Shown in pieces: positions 20,540 through 31,309 of a stretch of DNA of 64,000 bases. The position numbers and the translations under genes were made by a program. The notes beneath the pieces were generated by a model. The model was given only the letters and a program-made list of their open reading frames with translations. It was not told the origin of the DNA and searched no databases. Source of the DNA: Nothopassalora personata (lineage: Eukaryota > Ascomycota > Dothideomycetes > Mycosphaerellales > Mycosphaerellaceae); assembly GCA_033816765.1 (NCBI GenBank), contig CM066293.1, forward strand, positions 3,658,001-3,722,000, read 5' to 3'. Numbering within the stretch: the first letter of the stretch is position 1; each line of letters opens with the position of its first letter.

Positions 20540-23380
20540 CATCGCCTTTAGGGCTGCTATGGTCTCTTGATAGATAAAGCAGCACTCTTAATGCTAGGAA
20601 GGTTGTTGGCAGGAGCGACTACTGCACAGCCAATGACGTACGGACAGTAGAGGGTGTTTCTAGTTCTTCCTCGTTATAGCCAGGATACTGATATTTCATT
20701 GCTTCGAGTACATTAATGAGACAATATCGATCTCTGGAGGTGCTGCTCCTTCTCACTGTCCGACGATGCAAGATTGCAACATCCTCTGAAATATCGAATC
20801 TAGACCTTCTGGTCCTACGGTAAAACTCAAAGCTGACGCTCCATCACCCACGACACTATTACCATAGTCTCTTCCAAGGCCTTCTCATCTGGCGCTTGCA
20901 TGACCATTCCACTTCATTGGCAATAAGATGTTACAAAGGTCAGTCGGATCCCACATGCGGGCTTTGTCTAAACTCTCGCCGCTGCTGCTGGCTACGAAAT
21001 GCCACTTTGCGCAAGATGGGAAAGGCACACAGCGGATCCAGAAGAATGGGGAGCTTGATTATGAACGACTAGAAATCGTCCCTGGATACCCCTTTGCTTT
21101 AGTATTCACCTCCGCAGACAGTTCTCGCGGCGACCTTGGCATCGTCTATCTATCTTGCTGCTCTACTATGATGGCAAAGACTGGTCGATTATGAAAGCTC
21201 GATCAGGCAGTTATCTTGACTCTTTTGCAGCTGATAGACTTTCACACCGCGCGGGAGATGATGCCTTCTTCTTTAGATAGCTTCCTGGCGGAAGAATACT
21301 GCATTAAAGGTTCTGTGATTGGCTTGGCGGAGCACGGTTACAGCATGCGGGATGTTCTGCGTTAATTGAGAGCCATGGAAGAAGAACCTAATGCACGGCC
21401 GAGCTGTACAGTATCGAATAACACTTTGGACGTCGAATAGAGCCCTCCCAGCACTCATCTGAGCTGCCTCTAGGGCGTGCATTCAAGTCTCAGTGCATCA
21501 TTGCTCCGCAGTCCCAAATCCAGCATCACGCCGCCAGCATCAAGCCGCGGAGTCGGTGCTCAAGTGCATGTACGTAATGTGGATGACCTCTTTTGACGAG
21601 GATCCTACGAATCAGACTTCGAGACCAAGGTTTTACGAAGCCAGATTATGAGCCGAGGGCGGCATATCTGGCTGAACACTCCTTTGTTGTATGACAGTCC
21701 CAACAGACAAAAGGGATACTGCCAAGTTTGAGGTCATGTGGTGGTTCATCAATCAGCGTCACGAAACTAGGCGGCTTTGAACAACGATAAACATCTGCAT
21801 CGGGTCGGGAGAGCCGTTTCCCTCGTCCTTCAGAGGTCCCAAGCTACGCGTCCAGGACGACCGCAAGAGGCCTAACAACCGCCTTCGAAACGATATCGTC
21901 CCGCGCGCCCAGCGCGACCTTAAAGTCAACGGCCACATTTCGCCCTCCCATGGCGGTCGCCCCCAACGCTCCGCCGGTGACACACCAACACTTTCCATAG
22001 CAGTACCAACCTAGCATCTCCCACTAGATCCGCAAAAACGCTCTGCAGTAGCACAAGTCAGCCCGCCTTGCTGCATGTTCACCCGTCGTCAATGCCAACG
22101 ACGACCAGCTGTCTCCGGCTATGTACACGGACCTTGTCGAGGACGGTTCTCAGTAGAAGTTTCGTTTCAGTAGCATCGAGTAGAAGCAATCATCGTTACT
22201 CCGCGAGTGAGTAGGCAATATGATAAGGACATGGTCGAGGGCAGTTCCAAGAGGTCGCGATGCGCTATCGTGATCCAGAGAGACGTGTTGGAAGTATGAG
22301 CCGAGCGTAATGGACGGTGGAGCGCTTTCTCCCGTCTACGACGAGTGCTGTACGCGTTGCAATCAGTGGAGGATGTTTTGCGCCACGTGCGTAGTGTGCG
22401 CTCGTTGTGATTGTAGGAAGCGATGTTGGTGTTCGATCCCCCAAGGTGTGGACAGCAAGACTGCAACTGGCCCTCACTGCCGATCCCTCCGCAGCCTCGT
22501 TGCAATCTCGTTTCTTCGTAGACGGATCGCGTACGTACGAACAAATAAATCGTTGCGTAGATTTCCTGCCCGCTCGTTATGAAGCAGCGATCGCGAATCG
22601 CGGGCAAAAAACGCAATACTAAAGTGTTGCGATCGTGCTATGTCTCCAAAATTTCAGTTGCAGTGCTTGACAGAACCCCGAATATCGGCCGGGCGACTTG
22701 GGCTCAACGCCGTAGCCATATGCAATTCATAATGCTAACAAGCTTGTACTCGTCAATTCTTTGCTATAACAGATGCGACCCAAAGCGAAGGTCACGAAGT
22801 GTGTCGGCAGCGCAGAAGGGTTGATGGCTTGCAACAGGTACACGATTGTGGAACATCTTCTTTATTGGCGTGCCGCTCGCAGATACGCGTTGACGCATCT
22901 TCGTCATGTTACCTAGCATATCCTCGAGCGACAACAGCACGCGCCATTGCAGCACTCGAAAGGTCCGACCCTGATCTCCATGTGCGTCGCGCGAGTGCCG
23001 GTGCGTTTGTCCCATCTCCTTGACGCAAGAGCCTGCACCGACCTACAGCACTCTCCTTCGATGCATCCAGCAGTACTGCACGAAGTTCGCGCAATCTAGC
23101 CGGAACACACAACGTTTTAAAGATCTACGGGGGCTCTGCAGAGCGCTCATATGTAGCAACAAGCTCGCAACGGTGGCAACAATGACTACGGGATCACGAA
23201 GCGGCTGAGAGGGCTGTCAGGGATGGGAGTAGCAGCGCGTGCGAATACTGGCGAGAAGATGTAAGGGCAAGCACTGGGGACCAGCTGAATGGACTATACA
23301 GCGTCGCACAAGCATGCTGTTTGAGCCTAAGTAGCGCGATCTACCGCTTGTGCGTGTGCTGGTGCTGATTGGTACATTCT
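20540..23380. other. Stretch with no supportable gene
   Basis: Only short, mutually overlapping frames on both strands. No recognisable domain, repeat array or RNA gene seen. Confidence 0.4.
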
Positions 23381-23389
23381 AGGCATCAT

Positions 23390-23645
23390 AATGAAGAGAC
23401 GTCATAATGAAGAGACGTCACGGTGAACAGACATCAGACTTTACGGTGAACAACAGCTTGACATGGAACTGACTAGAACAGACGTCACGGTGAACAGCAG
23501 GATCCAAAGAAGACGTCATGGTGAACAGATGTCACAATCAACAGCATGAACTAACATCGATGTTACGGTGAATCGATGTTACGGTGAATCGATGTCACGG
23601 TGAACTGACATCACGGTCGATTGACATCACGGTAGACTGACATTA
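23390..23645. repeat. Degenerate ~16-bp minisatellite with TGACGTCA-like core
   Basis: About fourteen diverged units of GACGTCACGGTGAACA type: ACGTCATAATGAAGAG twice, GACGTCACGGTGAAC, GATGTTACGGTGAATC repeated, GACATCACGGT near the end. Several units create the ATF/CREB-like core TGACGTCA or close variants. Confidence 0.85.
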
Positions 23646-24219
23646 CACCTGGTAGTAGAATGACAGGATGTGCTCGTGCACGCGCCTCGGCGTCAAGGAT
23701 CCAGCATTTGTGGAAGGAGAGACGGAAAGTGCTGAAACTGGAAAAGCCGTATGAAAACGGAGCACGAGAATGAAACTATGAACTACGGGAATGTGCCTGT
23801 TGTACGTGAAGGCAGGAATTTGGTGGAGAGGGGGAAAACAGCGACGAGCACCATTAGCAGAGCAGCTACGTGCATTCACATGGATGTACCACCTGCACCC
23901 GTAGAGCATACATGTCGTACAGCACCCGTGGGGCCTTCGCCTGCCTCCAGCTCCTGTACCCGGGAGCTCCTTCTTGACCCAGCTCATATTGTGGAAGGCG
24001 CGCCCGGGTCTCGCGCATCCAGACGGTGCACGGGGTCTGCTAACGCGGCCTGTGCACCCAGCTGCACTTAAAAGGCGGCTTCTCTCTTCGCTCTCGACCT
24101 CCCTTCCCCTTCTTTCCCATGCTTGGTGAGAGTTGCCTTCACTCGTGGGATTGGTCTTCAGGTGCCTGGCCAGCATCGGTCGAACATGATTGTCGAGCCC
24201 GCTTCTCTCGTCCTGCATC

Positions 24220-26580
24220 TATCGCCGTCTTCTGCGACGTTAACAATTGAACACTTTATTCAGGTCCCTGGGGTCACGACATTACGCGGTTGGCTCCCCT
24301 TACGTTAGGGCAAGACGGTGTCTTATAGACGTTAAACCACCGTCACCGGACGTTAAACACTTGCCGTTAGGCCCCTCGACTTGCACCTGACCTGTCTAGA
24401 AAGCACCGAGTCTCACACATACAGAGGCGTTATGATGGAGCTGCCTGGGGTCGCATGTAAGAGCGAGGGCATCAAGCTCAAGGCTTCGCACTCATCGCGA
24501 GCCCGGTCTTGGAGCCCTTGAAGGCCGATTCTTGCTCGGAAGGAAGTCAATGCATGTCAACCTATCGACCCATTAGATTGGACCCTCAACTGTCACTCCT
24601 GTCCCGCAGTTGAGAACACCAACGGTATTATCGGCCTTGCACCTTCTGCCCGGACATACGACGGCCACCACCATACATCATAATTCTTCGCCACCTTCCT
24701 TGATGAACGACAGGCCATTAGAGGTCCCTTGGCACACTCCCGAGTGCTATTCAAAGCTCGACGCTCAACGACTGGCCGGCAGCAGAGGTTTGTCACAAGC
24801 AGGAGCTGAATCCAAGAATGGAGTCTACGTTCATGACTGGACATGGCGTTGGCTGATCACATACCCTCGTACCTATCATTGTCACACGCGAACGTGCCAG
24901 TGTGTTGAAACACGCCTGCATTCCGGCACAGCTTCGCCCTCAAGCTTTCGGGCCATCGACTGATGACCAGCTGCCAGGTGATTCCAGATGCTCGCGCCTG
25001 CCAACACTGTCCCCTCTGTCTATGCTAGGAAGTGGCCATCGTGAATACCGCTACCAACAACACCACATTTGCAGGACCTCCGCAATACTGTCGATCGACG
25101 ATTTTAACGACGCGCACTCCTCAGCCCCACCACGGACACGTACAGCCGCTAATGTGCTCGATATGATGAGCAATTACAAGTGCGAACGCAACACCAACCT
25201 CGGTTGGGACGCCGAGGACTACCCAGCGCTTCAGCGTTCTGGCCTAGATGGAGGGAGTTCCTATCGGCAGTCCGATCACATCTCCAATAGCATCTCTGCT
25301 CCATCGCCCTGCCCTCCACAGCTCTCGAGCTTGGTCTCCTTCGACCTCTTGAGCTCGCCACGTTTCGACTCAGATCTTCTTCTCAACCGTTGTCCTGACC
25401 TTGACCTTAATGAAGTAACAGCTGAGTGTACAACTACGAACTCCATAATCGCCAAGTCGGTCTTCCACTTTTAGCCCGGTGATGAAATTGGGGGCGTGCT
25501 CGCCCAGCACTGTGGTCGCCATGGTTGCTTTGGATTCCATTCCTCCAAGGAGGTACCGGGTGAAGTAGTGATAAACGATGGCGGTGTGCTCGGGTGTCAT
25601 GCCGGGAACAGTACTCGCTTCTCATGCAGGCCATTGGTGGTCGTCATAACCAGTCTGGCTGGTCATACCTAGTACCTCGACAGACTTAGGAAGCAGCTAT
25701 AAAGCACTCCAGAGCGTACCTTGTTCACGGCTACTATCTCATTCTTCTTCCTCTTGTGGGTATCTGCTGAAAGAATCTCACCGTACGCAGCAAACGCATC
25801 TTCGGCGAGTTCAAGCATTGCCTCCTACAGCTAAGTGTTCGTGTGGGCATTCTGCTAAACCTACAACTTAGCTTCCTAATATGCTTTCTAAACAATCTTA
25901 GCCTCAATCCAATCCCCATTCAGTTCAACCTCAATATTCCAGTAACATAGGCTGAGTCTCACAAGACTGGGACCATTCTAATGGCACGTGAATCACGCGG
26001 GTGCTGTTCTAGTTTTAGGACAGCTTGTCTGCCTCTGAGGCACACTAAGACTTAAGCTGTAAAGGAGCATAATATATAGTATATTTGGCATGGGGCGGTG
26101 TTGGCTTTTCGTGAACTCGTAGACCAGAAGCAGCGACGTCAATCCGAGGTGGGAGCGATATGTAGCAGAAGTTGTAGCGTTTGTCTGTCTGGAGCACAAC
26201 CTTGTCCGAAGGTAACAAGATTTCGATTGACAGATGGTTCACATTCTCGCGGAAGCATTGACTCTTGCCGTCATTGATCACTCCAGAATCCCATCCACAC
26301 GGAAGAAATGCCATTACGAAGTTTCAGCAGTTTAGGCCCGCCGACTGACTGAAGTTGGCGCTGGGGCCGAATGGTCAGCTGGGAACTTGCGGCTAACTGA
26401 GGTTGAGGTTGAGGCTGAAGCTGAGTCTTCGCATCGAGATTTCCGCTTCCGAAAGTGTCGGCGGGAGTCAGCCTATATGTGGCGCCTTTATCTTAGGCTC
26501 CGACTCGATAAGCTCGACGGAAGATGTTCAATGTAGGTGCATAGGTGTGGGTGATGCAGTTCCTCGCATTGCTTCCCGTT
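24220..26580. other. Stretch without a firm gene
   Basis: The longest frame is plus 24902-25474 (190 codons, Ser/Pro-rich end such as ISNSISAPSPCPPQL). Minus 26045-26314 (MAFLPCGWDSGVINDGKSQ) is protein-like over 89 codons. Neither shows a domain, signal or intron that would support it. Confidence 0.35.
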
Positions 26581-26586
26581 TCCCAC

Positions 26587-27360
26587 TCAGTTCGTCCACG
26601 TCTGCGTTTCCAGTGCCGTCTGGGCTCGCAAGATGGACCGCTGGACACGTACTGGGTCTGGCGGAGGAGCCCCGTGTCTTCTATGCAGGGGCATTGCTTG
26701 GGGAAAAGAATCATAGACATCTTTCGATACTTGACTGCGATACCTCTCTACAGTGTGGGCGAATACTGTTTCCGCAGTTTCTCTCACGCTCTCACGCCTG
26801 TCGCTGTCGGCCAGTGCCGCTGCAATGCTCCTCTCCGTGATCCTCACGTAGCGGCTGATCAAAGCGGATGTAGTGTCCCATTCTACCTTGCTTCTCTTCT
26901 CGTTGTCCGCCCGTGCTGCGGCAGTAGCGCCTTGTCTCTATTTTCTTGTCGTTGCCGACCCGCTCTGCCGCAATATGCCTCTCTCCATTGCTGCTGCCAT
27001 TAACGTCCTGTGCGGCGATCATGCATCCTGTGAGTTTCGATGGATAGCATGCTGCGCGTCACGCGTCGAGGCGATATTGAGGCGGGAGTCACTGGCGTGC
27101 CGGGGCTGCTGGTTACTATCAGCGGTCTGTGTATTATCTCTTCCGAGAGATGAAGCCGCACGGGCATGAGACATAACATGAGGTACGTGTACTGGCATGG
27201 GCGTTCCTGTTGGTGTCAGCATTGCGAAAGTGTCAAGACTTACTGGTCCCGCAGCTGCGAATGCTGCGGCCGGCGACATGTGCTCACGCAGAATAGCTGC
27301 AATGGCGTTGGGCATGTTGTAACCACATGGACTGGCGTCGGACAGACGACCCTCGTGAGA
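26587..27360 (-). CDS. Candidate multi-exon or decayed gene, helical
   Basis: Three minus-strand pieces in order look coding: MTESHEGRLSDASPCGYN from about 27360 with NAIAAILREHMSPAAAFA; then DVNGSSNGERHIAAERVGND near 27000; then ADNEKRSKVEWDTTSALISR to VRETAETVFAHTVERYRSQV, ending 26587. The last piece is an amphipathic helix. Possible donors (GTAACC, GTGACT near 27080) and acceptors (CACAG near 27025) exist, but I could not derive one consistent spliced frame. The locus is either a gene with two or more introns or a frameshifted remnant. Confidence 0.3.
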
Positions 27361-29475
27361 CTCGGTCATCAAGAGCATTCACCTTGGTCACTGGCTGCAT
27401 TCATGTCTACTGCTCGCATGAGGTGAGATGAGGCTAGGTGAGGACCTACATTGTTGGGTCGAGGCGAGTCCCGTCAAGACAACGATCCGGACAGAGGTGG
27501 TGCGAGGGCTCCTGACAAAAGAGGTGGCCGCTCCGTTCTGAACGCGACAGCGATATCAAGCTGCGTAGAGTGCCTGCGACGTAGCCGAGGTAACGAGTGT
27601 GGTTGAACTTACCCCCCTAGTAAGCTCGGCTCGGCACGCTTTAGTCTATCCTCACGTCGCAACAATCCACTCTTCAATGCCTCGCCGACTCTAACTTCCT
27701 TGTGATACAGCTGTAGCGCCACCTTACAGACTTGTTCGAGCCTCCGCCACGTCAGATGAAAAGCCAGACACCAGGGGTATGGTATAGCTGGAGGTGCGAG
27801 TGTTACTGGACACATTCATCCTCTTCAGAGTCGAATGCTGCGGCACGAGTATGACCACCGTTTCCGGATACCTTCTTTAAGGCACGGACAGTCAGAAGGC
27901 GCTGGGCGAGGGCCGGTTACGACCTTTACATAGTCGAAAGGAGTGCACCGTTTACAGCTGCGCTTGTCACATTTCCTGTATGAATGAAAGATCAAGTTGC
28001 GCGTGACCTAATCTTGGCCGGCTCTGGCCATCTGCGACATTGTAAGCGGAGGTATTGCTATATTTCTTGGCCGGTCGATGCTCCACCGGCTCGCCAACAC
28101 TGCAGGCGTTGTGGTCTCAAAGTGGTTTGATCGTACGCTTCCAACATACCTTCTTATTGCCTTTTCCCGGGTCATGGCATTGATGTGCTTGCGAATGCGT
28201 GCATTAGAACCCTTTACCCGAAAGTCAAGACCGGGATACGTCGTACATCACCCACGAACCACAATCTGCCACGCCCATCTATAGAGCTTTCGTAAATTGC
28301 AGCTGGAATGCGGTAGGTGCGACTCGTCCGCCGGATAATAAGTTGGAGAATGGAAGCTAACTCGACTGCAGTGTCGACAGTACAGGACGCCTCAAAATAA
28401 GTGGCCGCTGGGGGTTCTCAACACGAAAGATGGGTGGCCGAATCATTTTACAAGCAGTGTGGTCGCGGACAAGGCAGAAGCTATTTGCAACTGTGTTATA
28501 ACCCAAGTGACTACGTCTGTATCATGGCACATAGTCGCTCCAACAACTGAAGTATGTCGAAGGCCGATGGAAATGAGCTACTACGAAGCACGAAGCGAAG
28601 AACAGAATGGTAACGCCGATGAAGTTTCTACACGAACCCACGAACTAACATTGGCCGACCTGTCTTGCAAAGCTTGCACCGCGCAGCAGTACATAGCGCT
28701 GAACTGCTACAACCGACTGTCCGAAGGCGTCGAGAACTTGGTACTAGTTATGTGTTGGGCGAGGCTTGGCCAGCTGGTCCAGATCGTCTCGGAAGATTGT
28801 CCATATGCATGTCGTTGCCTGCACGCGACACCTCTGAGCCCGCCGTCTGCTTGCTTGCGTGCAGCACCTGTGGAGATCCTGTAAAGTTGTGCCGTTGAAT
28901 GTGGGAGAGACTCTCACGATTAACACGATATACCCACAATTTGTACCGACGGGCTCCACTCCTCTGCATGCTAACTCACAGGGCGCAGATGCTTGCTCAA
29001 AGCACTCATCCTAGCAAGCAGCTCCAATTGCGCGGATTTGCGTTGCTACTCCATGTGTCAGCTGTCGCTTAATCGCAGAGTGCATGCGGTTGTGTGAGGC
29101 ATTCAGTCCCATAAAAAGCAGGCGAAGTATTCTATCTATGCTCTAGTCCCGGCGAAGCATTAAGGTTCAGAGACAGAGGTATTTCGACGTGACAACAGTC
29201 GGCCTCGTCGAGGGCTCGACCGATCGAGCCGATGCAGATGAATCAACCTACAGCAGGCTTGATGAGGGCGTGTCTGGGCGACTGATACCGTGGGGCGCCG
29301 TCCTGCTGGTTATCACGATTTAGGGTACGGCCGTCTACTGAGCGCCGCACGTTGCGACGCTCGCTAGAGCTCGGCACCATGAGAAAGACGAATTACTGCT
29401 ACACTCTCTACTGGCCGTCGTCCGTGGCGTGAGAGACCTAGGCGCTGGGCAACAAAGGCTGGACACCATTAGAGC

Positions 29476-29965
29476 ATGATGGCGCACGAAGAACATGGGA
29501 CATACTATACCGTCGGCACCGCCGCAGCTTTGTGGGACGAGTTACACGCATTGCACTGTCAGGTGGCCGACGGCTACGGATCGCACGACTACCACCAAGC
29601 TCTGGTGGATGCCGTCTTGCTCAAAGTCGACGTGACCATTCGAAGGCCTCCGAGCTCCAGATTCCGACCTACTACTGTTCACCTGCCTCACTATAGTACT
29701 CTTTGAGTCAACGCTATGCCGAGATAGAGGAACAGCAGTCCACGATACTGGATCTCTGGCAGCAAATCAACGCAGATTTTGTGCCGAGGGTGCGGAATCG
29801 TGTGCTTTGCGCTTGGGCTTGGGCTTTAGGCGCGCATCGTCTTCGCGGGCATGCCAAGTTGTACCTGCAGTGCGGGCTGCGGCCAATCTCGATGACACCC
29901 TGGTCCTCATCAAGCCCGGCCATAGCCCAAGTGTCACGGCCGGTCCCGTGAGGCTGATCCAATGA
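29476..29965 (+). CDS. Small hypothetical protein, three exons (117 aa)
   Basis: Exon 1 29476-29631 starts MMAHEEHGTYYTVGTAAALW. Intron 1 29632-29696 (GTGACC to TAG, 65 nt) restores phase 0 into exon 2 29697-29799 (YSLSQRYAEIEEQQSTILDL then WQQINADFVPRVRN). Intron 2 29800-29870 (GTGTGC to CTGCAG, 71 nt, phase 1) leads into exon 3 29871-29965 (RAAANLDDTLVLIKPGHSPS) ending TGA. Each junction joins two protein-like segments in the right phase, which is good evidence even though neither frame alone is long. Without intron 2 the protein ends at 29951 with a Trp-rich tail, which is less natural. Upstream, another frame (KDELLLHSLLAVVRGVRDLG) runs into ATGA overlapping the start, so an extra 5' exon or a frameshift is possible. 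Function unknown. Confidence 0.45.
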
Positions 29966-30047
29966 TGACCTAAGGCTGACCCAAGGCTGACCCAAGGCTG
30001 ACCCAAGGCTGACACAAGGCCGATCCAAGGCTGACCCAAGGCTGACC
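29952..30047. repeat. 11-bp minisatellite, about 8.7 units
   Basis: Unit GGCTGACCCAA, five copies exact and the others with one to three changes. It begins inside the last codons of the gene model ending at 29965 and continues into the 3' flank. The 11-bp unit shifts frame each copy, arguing against translation. Confidence 0.95.
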
Positions 30048-30777
30048 GCTGTAAATCATCCGTGGTAGCGGCGAGCGTCTGGAGACCACCTGCAATATCA
30101 ACGAAAGAATGACGCCAATCAAGGTGCGGCCATCCCAGCAGCCAGTCGTGCCGACAAGCGATTCAGACACTTACAACGCACAGCTATTAGAGAGGGATGT
30201 GTGAGTACGATTAAGCGATGCACTCAACAACCACAACTGTTATTGGCGTATCCATTTAATGCAAGATGGTTGCAATGATACATAAAGCAAGCTCCAGGTA
30301 CAATATGTGCAGTCGGCTTGTTATGCGGTTTGCGAAGGTCACGAAGCTCAGACACGTGCGGGTCAAAAGATGGAGGATTCTCGGCTGTTAGGCCGAGAGC
30401 GCTCTGGATCGCGAAACATGTCGATGAACGAACGACACCTTTAGATGCTTAGACATGAAGTCGTCTACTTTCAAGTGTGCTGCTATCATTGTCATCACTA
30501 TGAACGCCGCCGTCATTGGCACAACCTACACAGCTATGACCGCTTGGAACTAAGACAGCAGCCGCCAGGACTTCCTCCCAGCACTCGGCGGCAATCGCCC
30601 CCCGTCCCTCTCCCGCTCGCATCACCTCGGCTGTTGCTGGAACATTACAGCAAAAGAAGAAGGGAAAGAAGAAGAGCAAGTAGCTCGCGAAGCGTCTGAA
30701 GCGTGAGCGGTTCTCCATAGCACCTCCTGCCGCTATACATATCCTCTCTTCCGTCGTCGCCGTCTTCGCCATCGCTG

Positions 30778-31302
30778 ATATAGTCGGGCAGCGCTCACCT
30801 CTAGTGCTCACGACCGACTTACGACCCTCTATGCCCGCCTTGCTCTGCCATATCCTCGCTATACGATCATCGAGCAGCGTCGCTATCGTGCTAACCTCCG
30901 CGACGAGCTCGCTCTCCCTGGCCTCACAGCCAACGCGAACAGTAACAAAGAAGTCGTACAGGTGGGGTGGAGTGGCACGAGCGATGGTGGCGAGGATGCT
31001 GCGTGGTCGGTGACGAGTCAAGCTGCCATGGAAGACGCTGCTAGGGAGGCGTGCAAAAGCCTTGAGGTACAGATAGCTCAGAGCTTGACGAGCGGTGAGG
31101 CTGGTGTAGGTGCCGATACTGCTGCCGGCTCACAGGGTCGGCATACAGCTAAGAGCGAGGCTCTCCACAATCTACACTAAGGGGGGGATGGCGCTAAACT
31201 TAGAGGTGAATATGGAGATAGAGATGGAGGTCGGGAGCTCGTGGACTTACATCTAAGCGATTGCGACTTCGATGACTATGGCTTTGAGGTGGATTTTACT
31301 TA
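30778..31302 (+). pseudogene. Long plus-strand coding-like frame with one internal stop
   Basis: One frame is protein-like from about 30780 (DRLTTLYARLALPYPRYTII, EQRRYRANLRDELALPGLTA, then SQAAMEDAAREACKSLEVQI) to TAA at 31180, and continues in the same frame (LRGEYGDRDGGRELVDLHLS, DCDFDDYGFEVDF) to 31302. There is no ATG at the start. It could be a 3' exon with a late stop or a decayed gene. A minus-strand 190-codon frame overlaps (30449-31021) but includes implausible poly-Phe text. No family is recognised. Confidence 0.3.
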
Positions 31303-31309
31303 ACAAACA

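Noticed and set aside
23643..24218. 191-codon minus-strand ORF
   Set aside because: Composition is mixed and low-complexity; a plus frame overlaps it, and it starts in a minisatellite-adjacent, GC-skewed stretch. Not supportable.
30455..30553. 32-codon frame with a signal-peptide-like sequence (MKSSTFKCAAIIVITMNAAV)
   Set aside because: It stops right after the hydrophobic part, and I could not find a splice site leading to a mature domain.
30449..31021. 190-codon minus-strand ORF
   Set aside because: Contains poly-Phe text from a reversed lysine-rich stretch and overlaps a more protein-like plus frame.
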